From DAISKN01 sp963716925 (GTDB lineage Bacteria > Acidobacteriota > Vicinamibacteria > Marinacidobacterales > SMYC01), in assembly GCA_963716925.1 (NCBI GenBank), contig CAVQUX010000014.1, positions 682,001-746,000 on the forward strand: a stretch of DNA of 64,000 nt, read 5' to 3'. The notes beneath the pieces were generated by a model. That model made no database searches. It was given only the letters and a program-made list of their open reading frames with translations, and had not been told where the DNA came from. Position 1 is the stretch's first letter. Every line of letters begins with the position of its first letter. Below are positions 15,422 to 24,318 of the stretch, piece after piece. A program made the position numbers and the translations under genes.

Positions 15422-16060
15422 CTAGATCCCGAAGCTCTCGGGAAGGTGCGAGGCATCGGGAAGGACCAGATCGGGCGCCGCTTCCACGAGAATCTCCCGA
15501 GGGCCGTACTCGCTTTCGACGCCGATGGTGAAAGTGCCGACTCTCCGGCCCATCTGGATGTCCTCGGGCCGGTCGCCGACGTAGACCGCGGTCGAAGCCG
15601 CGGCGGACAGGTGTTCGAGTCCGAGCGTCAATGGCGCCGGGTGCGGCTTCTTCTCGCGGGTGTCCTCGAAGCAGACGACGGCGGAGAAGACTCCGTGAAG
15701 GCCGAAGCGGTCGATCTCGTGGAACACCCGCTCGCGGTTTCCGCTGGTCACCAGCCCCAGGCTCATTCCTGCCCGCCGCAGCCGTTCGAGCATTTCGGCG
15801 GCGAAGGGGAAGAGCTCGGACGTCTGCTGGTGGTAGGTCTTTCGCCAGAGCTGGTCCGCGTTGTCCCATTCGGCCTCGGGAACCCCCAGTAGACGGTAGG
15901 ACTCGTACCAGTTGGGGCTGTAGGTCTCGAGAAATCGCTTGCGGTCGACTTCGATTCCGAAGTGCCGGAGCACGGTGACCGAGGAGTGGTAGCCCGCGGG
16001 GAAGGAATCGAGAAGAGTCCCGTCCCAGTCGAACAGAACGGTCTTCACGATGCCCTTCAC
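15422..16060 (-). CDS. HAD-superfamily phosphatase (Gph/PGP-like)
   Basis: 212 residues with the four HAD motifs: I FDWDGTLLDS, II LVTSGNR, III Lys in EKKPHPAPL, IV VGDRPEDIQMGRRVG. The helical C1-type cap between motifs I and II fits phosphoglycolate phosphatase or beta-phosphoglucomutase relatives. The start is a GTG at 16060; another GTG lies four codons downstream and neither has a clear Shine-Dalgarno. It is divergent from ogt with 26 bp between. Substrate prediction within this family is unreliable; phosphoglycolate or a sugar phosphate is plausible. Confidence 0.82.
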   Translation of the reverse strand: MKGIVKTVLFDWDGTLLDSFPAGYHSSVTVLRHFGIEVDRKRFLETYSPNWYESYRLLGVPEAEWDNADQLWRKTYHQQTSELFPFAAEMLERLRRAGMSLGLVTSGNRERVFHEIDRFGLHGVFSAVVCFEDTREKKPHPAPLTLGLEHLSAAASTAVYVGDRPEDIQMGRRVGTFTIGVESEYGPREILVEAAPDLVLPDASHLPESFGI

Positions 16061-16073
16061 GTCGAGAACAGTC

Positions 16074-16079
16074 TACACT
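16074..16079 (+). promoter_or_regulatory. -10 box TACACT before ogt
   Basis: TACACT ends 7 nt before the GTG start and no Shine-Dalgarno is present, fitting a leaderless message. Confidence 0.45.
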
Positions 16080-16086
16080 GGGCGGC

Positions 16087-16575
16087 GTGCTGTATTACTC
16101 CCGCCTCGATTGCCGCGGCTTCTCGCTGGGCATCTACTCCCGTCGAGAGGCGATCGTGGCGATCGACCTCAAACCCTTGGAACGGACCGAGGCGGAGCCG
16201 GCGGGATCGCGGCATCGGGACTTCGAGCGGCAGCTCTCCGAATACCTCGAGGGAAAGCGCCGGGTGTTCGAGCTTCCACTGCGCCTCGAGGGGAGCGATT
16301 TCCAGAAAGAGGTCTGGGAGGCGGTCTCGCATATCCCGTACGGCCAGACCGCGTCCTACGGCGAGATCGCCCACCTGATCGGAAAGCCGAACGCGAGCCG
16401 CGCCGTCGGGGCGGCGAACGGCAGAAACCCCATCCCCATCGTGATTCCCTGCCACCGCGTGATCGGAGCCGACGGAACGCTCACGGGCTACGGGGGCGGG
16501 CTCGCGCTCAAGAGCCGCTTTCTGGCACTCGAGGGAATTTTGCGCGCGCCTGCGGTGCAGATGCGGTTGTTCTAG
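16087..16575 (+). CDS. ogt: Methylated-DNA-protein cysteine methyltransferase
   Basis: 162 residues, typical for Ogt. The C-terminal domain has the invariant PCHRV with acceptor Cys122 (IVIPCHRVIGADGTLTGYGGG), the helix-turn-helix region (YGQTASYGEIAHLIGKPNASRAVGAANGRNP) and the Arg finger within it. The enzyme removes alkyl groups from O6-alkylguanine in a suicide reaction. The N-terminal domain is short and lacks zinc ligands of the Ada type. The GTG start is the only in-frame option near the promoter. Confidence in the family is high. Confidence 0.92.
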   Translation: MLYYSRLDCRGFSLGIYSRREAIVAIDLKPLERTEAEPAGSRHRDFERQLSEYLEGKRRVFELPLRLEGSDFQKEVWEAVSHIPYGQTASYGEIAHLIGKPNASRAVGAANGRNPIPIVIPCHRVIGADGTLTGYGGGLALKSRFLALEGILRAPAVQMRLF

Positions 16576-16625
16576 AATAGTCCGGCTCTGCGAGCGCGCG
16601 AAGGCGGGTAGTGTGGAGCGGGCAA

Positions 16626-16691
16626 CGGGCCCGGAGGGCCCGTCCTCCCCGCGCGAGGAGCGCGGGGAGCGAGCGCGCCGAGGAGGCGCGC
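16626..16691 (+). promoter_or_regulatory. Three tandem hairpins with GGA loops in the leader of the cyclophilin gene
   Basis: Hairpin 1: CGGGCCC-GGA-GGGCCCG (16626-16642). Hairpin 2: CCCCGCGC-GAGGA-GCGCGGGG (16647-16667). Hairpin 3: GCGCGCC-GAGGA-GGCGCGC (16673-16691). All stems are perfect (7, 8 and 7 bp), and each loop exposes GGA. They end 13 nt before the AAAAGGAGG ribosome site of the next gene. GGA in hairpin loops is the binding signature of CsrA/RsmA proteins; that the leader binds such a protein is an inference. Confidence 0.6.
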
Positions 16692-16714
16692 GAGCCCTTA
16701 TTAAAAGGAGGCTT

Positions 16715-17386
16715 ATGCGATCGAAATGGATGCTTGCGGCGCTCGGGCTCATGGTGACGATTGGGTGCGGAGGCGGCTCTCCGCCGCCACCTGCCGAGGA
16801 GCCCGCTCCTTCCGAGCCCGCCGCGCCCGCTGCGCCGGCTGAGGAAGCCCCGGCTTCCGAGACGACGCCGGCCCCGACCGGGACGAATCCGATGGTCGAG
16901 ATGAAGACCAGCCTGGGAACGATGAAGATCGAGCTCTACCCGGAAAAGGCGCCGAAGACGGTCGAGAACTTCCTCCAGTACGCGCGCGATGGGTTCTACG
17001 ACGGCACCGTATTCCACCGCGTCATCGAGGGCTTCATGATTCAAGGCGGCGGCTTCACTCCCGACATGACGGAGAAGGACACGCGCGCGCCGATCCAGAA
17101 CGAAGCTTCGAACGGCCTAAAGAACGTGCGCGGCTCGCTCGCCATGGCCCGCACCGGCGACCCCCACAGCGCGAGCTCGCAGTTCTTCATCAATACCGTG
17201 GACAATCCGTTCCTCGACTTCACGGGGGAGACCGTCCAGGGCTATGGATACGCGGTGTTCGGACAGGTGGTGGAAGGACTCGAAACGCTGGACGCCATCC
17301 GGAATGTCGCGACCGGAAGCCAAGGCGGATACGATGACGTTCCCAGCAGCCCGGTGGTCATCGAGAGCGTTCGGGTTCTGAACTAG
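16715..17386 (+). CDS. Lipoprotein cyclophilin-type peptidyl-prolyl isomerase
   Basis: 223 residues from the ATG at 16715, which follows AAAAGGAGG; longer upstream reading is non-coding leader. A signal peptide with a lipobox-like TIGC is followed by a Pro/Ala/Glu-rich linker (about 22-58), then a cyclophilin domain (about 59-222): TSLGTMKIELYPEKAPKTVENF, FHRVIEGFMIQGG with the catalytic Arg, NVRGSLAMART, SASSQFFINTVDN, YAVFGQVVEG. Predicted to sit on a membrane facing the periplasm and speed proline isomerisation in exported proteins. The leader hairpins suggest post-transcriptional control. The 3' end overlaps the convergent methyltransferase gene by 4 bp. Confidence 0.9.
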   Translation: MRSKWMLAALGLMVTIGCGGGSPPPPAEEPAPSEPAAPAAPAEEAPASETTPAPTGTNPMVEMKTSLGTMKIELYPEKAPKTVENFLQYARDGFYDGTVFHRVIEGFMIQGGGFTPDMTEKDTRAPIQNEASNGLKNVRGSLAMARTGDPHSASSQFFINTVDNPFLDFTGETVQGYGYAVFGQVVEGLETLDAIRNVATGSQGGYDDVPSSPVVIESVRVLN

Positions 17387-18072
17387 ACCTGGCACACAGC
17401 GATCACCACCTCGGGAGCGCCCACGCCCTCGAGGGGAGCGGGCCAGTGGCGCCTTTCGCTCTCCCAGGGAAGATGCGCGAGGTTCGAAATCTGATGGAGC
17501 CGGACCGAAAGCAGGTTCGACCGTCGGCCGGCGCGCGCCAGGAGCTTCTGGTGTCCTTCAGAGAACCAGGTTTGACCGAAGAGGCTCAGTCTGCGAAAGA
17601 CCGATCCGAGGAGCGCTTCGAATTCGGCGATGGAGTACTCGCGCACGTGATACGGATTCCGAGGCCGGTCGTTCAGGGTGAGCCCCGGGCTCAGGAAATC
17701 GCGGTTGGGGGTCGAGCAGAGGAACGTTCCTCCGGGCGCGAGCACGCGGCGCGCCTCCGCGAGCAGAGCCCGGTCCTCCTCGACGTGCTCGAGGGTCTCG
17801 AAGCTGACGTAGAGATCAAAAGCACCGTTTTTCGCCGGAAGCTGTGTCGCGTCGGCTCGGACGAACGCGGTGCCCGACGCGCCTTCGGAGACGTCCATGG
17901 ACACGACGTGACGCGCACCCGCCTCGGAGAGAATCCGCGAGCCGTAGCCCGTGCCGCAGGCCGCGTCGAGGACCCGGAGCCCGGAGGCTCTGTCCGCGGC
18001 CCATCGGTATCGGGCGAGATGCTGGTTTCGAAGCCAGGGCGACGAGAAACGATCGAGCGCGAGCCGTTCCAT
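17383..18072 (-). CDS. Class I SAM-dependent methyltransferase
   Basis: 229 residues. Motif I is VLDAACGTGYGSRIL, motif II MDVSEGA, post-II FVRADATQLPAKNGAFDLYVSFETLEHVEE and motif III LAPGGTFLCSTPN. This is the UbiE/Methyltransf_11 type of small-molecule or glycan methyltransferase. Near the C-terminus YSIAEFEALLGSVFRRLSLFGQ matches methyltransferases often found in polysaccharide loci. Substrate unknown. It is divergent from the DUF3047 gene (23 bp between starts) and convergent with the cyclophilin gene. Confidence 0.82.
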   Translation of the reverse strand: MERLALDRFSSPWLRNQHLARYRWAADRASGLRVLDAACGTGYGSRILSEAGARHVVSMDVSEGASGTAFVRADATQLPAKNGAFDLYVSFETLEHVEEDRALLAEARRVLAPGGTFLCSTPNRDFLSPGLTLNDRPRNPYHVREYSIAEFEALLGSVFRRLSLFGQTWFSEGHQKLLARAGRRSNLLSVRLHQISNLAHLPWESERRHWPAPLEGVGAPEVVIAVCQV

Positions 18073-18095
18073 TCGGGGAGCAGCATAACAGGCTC

Positions 18096-18818
18096 ATGAG
18101 GACCTTCTCCGCCGGCGTCGCTGCTCTCCTCCTGTCGAGCGCCCTCGCGCTGTCTCCGGAGAAGCCGCCGGATCGAATCGTGCTCGAGGATTTCGAGGAA
18201 GGTCCCCTGGACGGGCTCCCTACCGGGTGGAAGGCGCGCCGGTACGGGGATGCCGGGCGGCCTCCCTACCGAATCCAGGAGGAGAACGGAAACCTCTTCC
18301 TGCGGGCCGAGGACCGCGGCGAGAACGTGATGTTATATAAAGAGGTCCGGTGGAATGCGCGGGAGTATCCCTACCTCAGCTTCCGCTGGCGGATCCACGC
18401 CGTTCCCGAGGGTGCGGACGAGAGGATCGAGGAGAAAGCCGACAGCGCCGCCGGGATCTACCTTTCCTACCGGCGCAAGCTCGGGATCGTCCCCGAGTCC
18501 GTCAAGTTCGTCTGGAGCGGCTCGCTCGCGCCGGGCTCCGCTTTCCGGAGGCCGGGGATGGGAATGCCCTGGACGGTCGTGGCCGGAAGCGGCGCTCCCG
18601 ACGGGTCGTGGCGGACGTTCGTGTTTCGCACCGACGACGTTTACCGGAAGACCTTCGGGAAGGAGCCCGGCGATCGTCCCCTCGGAATCGGTCTCCTTTC
18701 CGACGCCAACAGCACCGGCGGCTTCGCGGCCGCGGACTACGACGACATCACCGTGCACCGGAGCCCGCCCTCCGCGGTCGAGGAGGTGCGCGAGATCCTC
18801 CGGCCATCCCCAAATTGA
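18096..18818 (+). CDS. DUF3047 family exported protein
   Basis: 240 residues with a signal peptide (MRTFSAGVAALLLSSALALS). The body is the DUF3047 pattern: VLEDFEEGPLDGLPTGWKARRYG, LYKEVRWNAREYPYLSFRWRI, AGIYLSYRRKLGIVPESVKFVWS, GSWRTFVFRTDDVYRKTFG, IGLLSDANSTGGFAAADYDDI. The fold is probably a beta-sandwich (carbohydrate-binding-like), and the protein is periplasmic or surface exposed. Function is not established for the family. The glycosyltransferase gene follows 23 bp downstream on the same strand, so the two may be co-transcribed. Confidence 0.78.
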   Translation: MRTFSAGVAALLLSSALALSPEKPPDRIVLEDFEEGPLDGLPTGWKARRYGDAGRPPYRIQEENGNLFLRAEDRGENVMLYKEVRWNAREYPYLSFRWRIHAVPEGADERIEEKADSAAGIYLSYRRKLGIVPESVKFVWSGSLAPGSAFRRPGMGMPWTVVAGSGAPDGSWRTFVFRTDDVYRKTFGKEPGDRPLGIGLLSDANSTGGFAAADYDDITVHRSPPSAVEEVREILRPSPN

Positions 18819-18841
18819 CTCGCCCCTTTGCCTGTGCGACG

Positions 18842-19618
18842 ATGCGCCGCCCTTCAGGAGGCCTTATCCACTCGCTCACCATCGTCTTTCCCGCGTACAA
18901 CGACGCCGGCACCATCGCCAGCATGGTCGTGAGCGCGAGGCGGACGGCGCGCCGGCTCACGAGCGACTTCGAGATCCTGGTGGTCGACGACGGAAGCCGC
19001 GACGGCACCGGCTCGATCCTCGATGAGCTCGAGGCTATGGTGCCGGAGCTCCGGGTGCTGCGGCACGGAGAAAACCGGGGCTATGGCGCGGCGCTCAGAA
19101 CGGGTTTCGAATCCGCGACGAAGGATTTCGTCTTCTACACGGATGGAGACGCGCAGTTCGACCCCAGGGAGCTTCCTCTTCTCTTCGAGCGCCTGACCGC
19201 GGGTATCGACTACGTGAGCGGGTACCGCGAGAAGCGCGCGGATCCACCCCTGCGCGTCCTGGTAGGGAACCCGTACCACCTGTTGGTGAGACTCGCGTTC
19301 GGCCTTTCGCTCCGGGACATCGACTGCGACTTCCGCCTGTTCCGGCGCCAGGTTCTCGATCGGTTCGAGCTCGAGGAGAGCGACGGCTCGATGTGCATCG
19401 AGCTCCTGAAGAAGCTCGAGGATTCCGGCTGCCGTTTCACCCAGGCTCCGGTCTCACATCATCCGCGAGTCTACGGTCGAAGCCAGTACTTCACCATCCG
19501 CGGAGTCCTCCGCTCCTACCTCCAACTGTTCCGCCTATGGATGCGGCTCGTGGTGAGGAAGAAGCATCTTCAGCCGGCGGTTGCGCCCATCGGGAGTCTC
19601 AGACCGCAGGACGATTGA
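18842..19618 (+). CDS. Glycosyltransferase family 2 (polyprenyl-phosphate sugar transferase type)
   Basis: 258 residues. GT2 features are SLTIVFPAYNDAGTIASMV, FEILVVDDGSRDGTGSIL, HGENRGYGAALRTGFESATKDFVFYTDGDAQFD (TDGD is the DXD motif) and DIDCDFRLFRR. This is the dolichyl/undecaprenyl-phosphate mannose or glucose synthase branch. The C-terminus has only one weak hydrophobic segment (YLQLFRLWMRLVV). It probably charges a lipid carrier with a sugar for cell-surface glycans. The ATG at 18842 has no strong ribosome site, and AGGAGG lies inside the gene after it with no usable start. It runs convergently into the sulfatase-like gene. Confidence 0.83.
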   Translation: MRRPSGGLIHSLTIVFPAYNDAGTIASMVVSARRTARRLTSDFEILVVDDGSRDGTGSILDELEAMVPELRVLRHGENRGYGAALRTGFESATKDFVFYTDGDAQFDPRELPLLFERLTAGIDYVSGYREKRADPPLRVLVGNPYHLLVRLAFGLSLRDIDCDFRLFRRQVLDRFELEESDGSMCIELLKKLEDSGCRFTQAPVSHHPRVYGRSQYFTIRGVLRSYLQLFRLWMRLVVRKKHLQPAVAPIGSLRPQDD

Positions 19619-19619
19619 T

Positions 19620-21863
19620 TCAGCGCATCAGGCCCTCGAGCTCGGCGATGGCGGCGTCGAGCTCCGCGTCCCCGGGAGCGAGGCTCTTCGCTTTTCGCAG
19701 CGCCTCGAGCGCGCGCCGAAGCTCTCCTTTGCGCGCGAGCGCGACTCCGAGATTGCGATAGGCGCTGGCGTACTGCGGGTCGCAGGCGATGGCCCGCTCG
19801 TAGTGGCGGATTCCGTCGTCCGCATTTCCCCGCCTTTCCAGGATGGCTCCGAGGTTTGTGTGCGCCCCGAGATAGCAGGGCGTCCGCGAGAGAATCGCCT
19901 GGTAGTGCTTCTGAGCCTCGTCGAAGCGCCCTACGCGGCTCAGGCTGTTCGCGAGAGCCTGCTCGACGTTGTCGTCGCCGGGGGCGAGCGCGAGGGCGCG
20001 CTCGAGCTCGACGAGGGCTCCTTCGTCGTCTCCCTGGGCCGCGAGCGCTTGACCCTTGGCGTAGGCCGCAGCCGGGCCGTCCCAGCTCGAGGCCATCCGG
20101 GCCAGCTCCTCTGCACGCCCGGCGGAAAGGAGCAGGTCGGCGAGCTCTCGGTAAAGGGTGTCCGTGGGCTCGATGGCGATCGCCTCGCGAAGGAGCTTCT
20201 CCGAAGCCTCGAGGTTTTCCTCGGTCTTCTCGAGCGCGGCCAGGCTGGTGAGAACGCTCGTGCTTTCGGGTTCCAGGGAGCGCGCCTTCTCGAGGTGCGC
20301 CCTGGCCTTGTCGTTCTCCCCGAGGCTCAGGAAGACTCTACCGAGCCCATAGTGCCCGTCATAGCTCTCCGGTTCGATTTCGAGCAGACGTTCGTACGCT
20401 TTCTTCGCCTCTTGCGGGCGTCCGAGTGCCAGGAGGAAGCTTCCATGGATTGAATTCGCCCGCGGGTTCCGTGGTTCCGGTTCCAGCACGGCTTCGATTC
20501 GCTCGAGCTCTTCGGGGGTCGGCGAAGCGACCAGGGAGAGCTCGAGGATCTGTTTGTAGATCGCGACTCGATCCTTGGGGTCGGTCCGCTCTTCGCCCCC
20601 AGGCGCCTGGGGTGAGCCGCCGAGGTAGCCGAGCGCTCTCAGGGAGGAGAGGGTGCGCTCGTCCACCGGCCCGGGCTCGACTACCTTGCCACGCTTCGCC
20701 TGGTCGAGCCCGTTTCGGAGAGAGTCTGCGATTTCCGGGCGCTCGTCGATGAGGTTTCGCGTTTCCCCGGGGTCGGCACCCAGATCGTACAGCTCGCTTC
20801 GAGGCGCCCGTATGAGCTTGAAATTACCGCGCCGCCAGCTTTGAAGCTCGCTCCATCCATAATTCAGTCGGGGAACGAAAGTCTCGGCGTAGGTCTCGAG
20901 ATCGAGGGCGAGCATCCTACCCCCGGAGGAAACGAGACTGACGCCCTCGATGCCGGGAGGCTGCGCGGATCCCGTAAGCTCCCACACCGTCGGAGCGATA
21001 TCGATCAGGCGAACGAGCTGCTCCACGCGCGTCCCCGCGGGAAACGGCTTCGCCCGGAGAAGAAGCGGGACTCGAAGCGTCGACTCGTACAAAAAGAAGC
21101 CGTGGGTGTCCTCTCCGTGCTCGCCGAGGGACTCCCCGTGATCGGCGGTTACGACGAGGATGGTGTCCTCCGAGAGCCCGCGGGCGTCGAGCCACGAGAG
21201 GAGCTTTCCCACGAGAGAGTCCACGTACCGGACCTCTCCGGCGTAACGCGCGGACTCGTCTTCCGGGCGCGCGTCCGGCGGAAGAAACGCCTCGGGCGGT
21301 TGATAGGGACGATGGGGGTCATAAAAATGAATGAAGGCGAAGAAGGGTCGATCGGATTCGAGCTCCATCCAGGCCAGCGCTTCACCGAGGACCTCCTCAC
21401 CGCGGCGCTCGGGGATACCGCGTCTCTCGGTCTTCGGTGATCCGTCGGAGTAAAGGTCGAACCCGCGTCCAATCCCGAAGCGCCCGCTCAGAGCGAACGA
21501 GCCCACGAAGCCTCCGGTGCGATAGCCCGCTCCTTTCAGCACGGAGGCGAGAGTCGGTACGTCTTCCCGCAGATCGAACCCGACGTTGTCGTGGACTCCG
21601 TGGCCGAGAGGACTGAGCCCGGTCAGCATCGACGCGTGCGCGGGAAGGGTCGAGGGAGCGACGGTCGAGACCCGTTCGAACAAGACTCCCTCTCGAGCGA
21701 TGCGATCGAAGTTGGGAGTCTCGACCTTTCCTTTGACGTAGCAGGAAAGATGATCCGCCCTCAACGTGTCCACGCTCACCAGGATCACGTTCCTGCGTTC
21801 GGGGCGGGTGGAGCAGCTCGAAAGAGCGAGGAAAACGAGGAGGGGGGCGCGGCCGCGTCTCAT
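19620..21863 (-). CDS. Sulfatase-fold lipoprotein with TPR tail (copy 1, intact)
   Basis: 747 residues. Lipoprotein signal (LLVFLALSSC), then an alkaline-phosphatase-superfamily domain (about 24-420): metal Asp in NVILVSVDTLRADHLS, nucleophile segment APSTLPAHASMLTG, HFYDPHRPY, and VTADHGESLGEHGEDTHG with metal Asp/His. The Cys/Ser of true sulfatases (C/S-x-P-x-R) is replaced by Thr (T-L-P-A-H), so formylglycine cannot form. Residues about 470-745 are TPR repeats ending AIAELEGLMR. The ATG overlaps the GWxTD gene stop by 4 bp (ATGA), so the two are translationally coupled. Likely a periplasmic phospho- or sulfo-ester hydrolase/transferase acting with the GWxTD partner; the substrate is unknown. 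Confidence 0.82.
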   Translation of the reverse strand: MRRGRAPLLVFLALSSCSTRPERRNVILVSVDTLRADHLSCYVKGKVETPNFDRIAREGVLFERVSTVAPSTLPAHASMLTGLSPLGHGVHDNVGFDLREDVPTLASVLKGAGYRTGGFVGSFALSGRFGIGRGFDLYSDGSPKTERRGIPERRGEEVLGEALAWMELESDRPFFAFIHFYDPHRPYQPPEAFLPPDARPEDESARYAGEVRYVDSLVGKLLSWLDARGLSEDTILVVTADHGESLGEHGEDTHGFFLYESTLRVPLLLRAKPFPAGTRVEQLVRLIDIAPTVWELTGSAQPPGIEGVSLVSSGGRMLALDLETYAETFVPRLNYGWSELQSWRRGNFKLIRAPRSELYDLGADPGETRNLIDERPEIADSLRNGLDQAKRGKVVEPGPVDERTLSSLRALGYLGGSPQAPGGEERTDPKDRVAIYKQILELSLVASPTPEELERIEAVLEPEPRNPRANSIHGSFLLALGRPQEAKKAYERLLEIEPESYDGHYGLGRVFLSLGENDKARAHLEKARSLEPESTSVLTSLAALEKTEENLEASEKLLREAIAIEPTDTLYRELADLLLSAGRAEELARMASSWDGPAAAYAKGQALAAQGDDEGALVELERALALAPGDDNVEQALANSLSRVGRFDEAQKHYQAILSRTPCYLGAHTNLGAILERRGNADDGIRHYERAIACDPQYASAYRNLGVALARKGELRRALEALRKAKSLAPGDAELDAAIAELEGLMR

Positions 21864-24002
21864 CGGGGACCGGTCGTCCCCGCTTTCAGCTTTTCGAGCA
21901 GCTCCTTCACCGGCGCCTGGTCGGGGTTCAGGGAGAGCGAGCGTTCGAGCATCTCCCGGGCTCGGGCGTCGTCTCCCATCTCGTGGTACGCCTGAGCCAG
22001 AACGTTCAGAAGGCCGGGGTCGGGACGCTTCAAGGTGATGGCTTTCTCGAGCGCAGCGATCGATTCCGCGTACTGCTTCTTCTGGAAGTAAGCCTGCCCC
22101 AGGATCGCGAGAACCTCGAAACGCGCGGGAGCATTTCGAACCAGGGGATCGAGCACCGAGATCGCGTCATCGATCTCGCCGGACGAAAGGAGCAGGCCCG
22201 CGAGCTGCTCTCGGGCGGGGCCCAGGCGAGGATTCTCCCTCAGGGCTCGCTCCAGCTCGGCGCGCGCCTGGTCTTTCTCCTCACTTCGGAGGTACTGCCC
22301 TCCGACGATCATCGCTACCACCCCTGGAACCTCGGGGCGCGGAGGCGAGATCGTGCCTCGCACTCCCGGACGGACGATCGACGTTCGGGGCGACACCGTG
22401 AAGGCGCTCGCGCGTCGGTCGAGCGCGTTGCCTTCGGAGTCCAGCAGGGTTGCCACGAGCTCGAATCGGCCACCCTCGACGCGCGCAAGCGAGAGCTCCT
22501 GGACCGTCGGCCCGCCCGCAAGTCCGGCGACCGCGACCGTCTTCTCGACCCAGGTCTTTGGCGAAGGCTCTTCACCCATGACCTCGAAGCGCAGCCGGGA
22601 TCCGGCGGGAGCGTTTCGGGGCTCGACGGCGGCCACCAGGTCGTCCCCGATGGCGTACACCATGCGAGGGTTGGGAAAGACGTCCACGTTCTCCGAAGCG
22701 ATAGGGTCGATACGCGTGCTCCGCGCTGACCGCCTCGGAGCCGTACCCCAGGACCAGATCCGAGAGCTCCGGCCTGCTCTCCTGCCATTGCGGTACGGTC
22801 ACGTTCGATTCGAAGAGGGTGTAGCTCTTGAAGCAGTTGGATTCTTCGCGGCTCGGGCAGGCCCGGTTGCGGAGCACGACACGGGCACGGTAGGCGCCGG
22901 GTATGAGCGGGGTCATGCTCGAAAAAGCCGTTGGCAGCTTGAGGGAGCCTTTGGCCTGCCCCTCCGTCAGGGAGAGGTACGACTCACTTCGTTCGTCGAC
23001 GACGAGACGGTTCTCGTCGTCCAGAGGGACGATCTCGAGAGAGGCGACGAACACCGCGGTGTAAGCCCCTTTCTCCTCGTCTCGCACGAATCCCACGTTC
23101 TCGGCGTCGAGCTCGATGTTCCAATGAAAGTAGTGGGTCCGCCCCGGCCCCGGGAGCACGTGGGCGACCCCGAAGCTAGGCACGTACGTGAAGAGGTAGT
23201 CGCTCTCCACGTTTCCGCGCTCGAAGTCGAGCCTTTCCGCGTAGCTCGTATCGAGGTGATGGAAGGGAACGTCCGCGATATCGTCGAGAAGAGCGAGAGT
23301 GCCGAACGAGGGATTCTGGAACTGAGCGGTATCGCCCTCGTCGGTTCGGAAGGAGAGCGAGGCTTGCGCCAGCTCGACGTCGATGGTGTAGAGCTTGTTG
23401 TACGCCCGCTCGACGTCGTCGCGAAAGTCGTTCACGGGGGCTTGGAAGCCTGTCAGCAAGGCTCGTGGTCCGTCGGAAAGCGGGCTGTAGAGCTGGAACT
23501 CGCCCGACCCCTGCCGGCGGAAAAACAGCAGATGAAAGAACGGAGGGAGTCCCAGGTACTTGAACTCCGGGTTGTTGTAGAACCAGAGCTCCGAGGGGTA
23601 GATCGCGTCCGTTGCCTCGAGCGGACGGCGGGTATTCGGTTTTCCGAGCAGGATGTAGTATCGACCTCGGTCCGTCTGCCAGCCGGGGCGGAACGTGTCC
23701 CGGCCGAGGAACTCGTTCGCGTAGGCGAGCCTCTCGTAGTGCTCGGTCTTGTACTCGTTCTCGAGCGTGCTGGGGTTCGGGTCTCGCTTTCTCCAGAAAA
23801 CCTCGGTGAAGGCCTGGCGCTCGGACTCCGTGCTCAGAGAAAGAAACGTTTCTCGCTCGACGTTACTGATGATGTAGGTGACTTCTTCCTGGAGCCACTT
23901 TCGGTAGGGCTCGGGAAGGTTCTTTTCGCGCTCGTCCGAGCCCGCCGACGCGGATGAGATCACGATGAGACTCAGGACGCCGAGGAAGACCGCGATGCGC
24001 AT
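21860..24002 (-). CDS. GWxTD-domain/TPR protein (copy 1, one frameshift)
   Basis: About 714 residues across two frames. Signal peptide (MRIAVFLGVLSLIVISSASA), then a GWxTD domain in which GWQTDRGRYYILLGKP carries the name motif, with FWRKRDPNPSTLENEYK before it and YPSELWFYNNPEFKYLGLPPFFHLLFFRR after it. A beta-rich middle section is followed by TPR repeats (about 500-700). The frame shifts by +1 near 22699-22705, between AYRPYRFG and NVDVFPNPRMVYAIGDD; the intact alignment with the second copy at 49.1 kb shows the two halves are one protein. The family is widespread in Acidobacteriota with no assigned function. Coupling to the sulfatase-fold gene is the best clue. Confidence 0.82.
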
Positions 24003-24127
24003 GGTCAGAAAGACTCTCTCGGCGGAAGGATAGCACGGCGCTTCCCGGCCGCGGTTGGACCGCGACTCCGCGGTTGATCCATCGGGGAAATCTGAGCCGG
24101 TCCTCGTCCGGTACTCATGAACTCAAC

Positions 24128-24150
24128 ATCCAAGCAATCGGAGGATGGAT
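24128..24150 (+). promoter_or_regulatory. Inverted repeat, candidate enhancer site upstream of receptor 1
   Basis: ATCCAA-N11-ATGGAT (23 bp), about 100 bp upstream of the -24 element. A copy of the same length, ATCCAA-N11-TTGGAT, lies upstream of receptor 3 at 43630-43652, and most of the spacer bases match too. Confidence 0.45.
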
Positions 24151-24248
24151 ACAAAATATTGAATAAACCGCGCCGGACTTTTGCGAGGCGATTTAATTAA
24201 CTCCAAGAGAAGTAAGGAATTGTATCGTCTGCTCCGGAAGTTCGAAAG

Positions 24249-24265
24249 CTGGCATAGCCATTGCT
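24249..24265 (+). promoter_or_regulatory. Sigma-54 promoter of Oar-like receptor 1
   Basis: CTGGCATAGCCATTGCT, with 10 nt between GG (24251) and GC (24263). Predicted start near 24276, 43 nt before the ATG. Confidence 0.75.
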
Positions 24266-24318
24266 GTGCAGACCTGCGGTGTTTTTCCGGTTTCCCACTT
24301 CAAGGAGGATCTAACCGC

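Larger units (their letters stand above)
24003..24318. other. Divergent regulatory region upstream of Oar-like receptor 1
   Basis: 316 bases between the GWxTD gene (minus) and receptor 1 (plus). For the GWxTD gene there is a TATCCT -10 near 24024-24029. For the receptor there is an inverted repeat at 24128-24150, a sigma-54 element at 24249-24265 and AAGGAGG before the ATG. The centre is AT-rich compared with the rest of the window, including TTTAATTAA near 24192. Confidence 0.6.
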
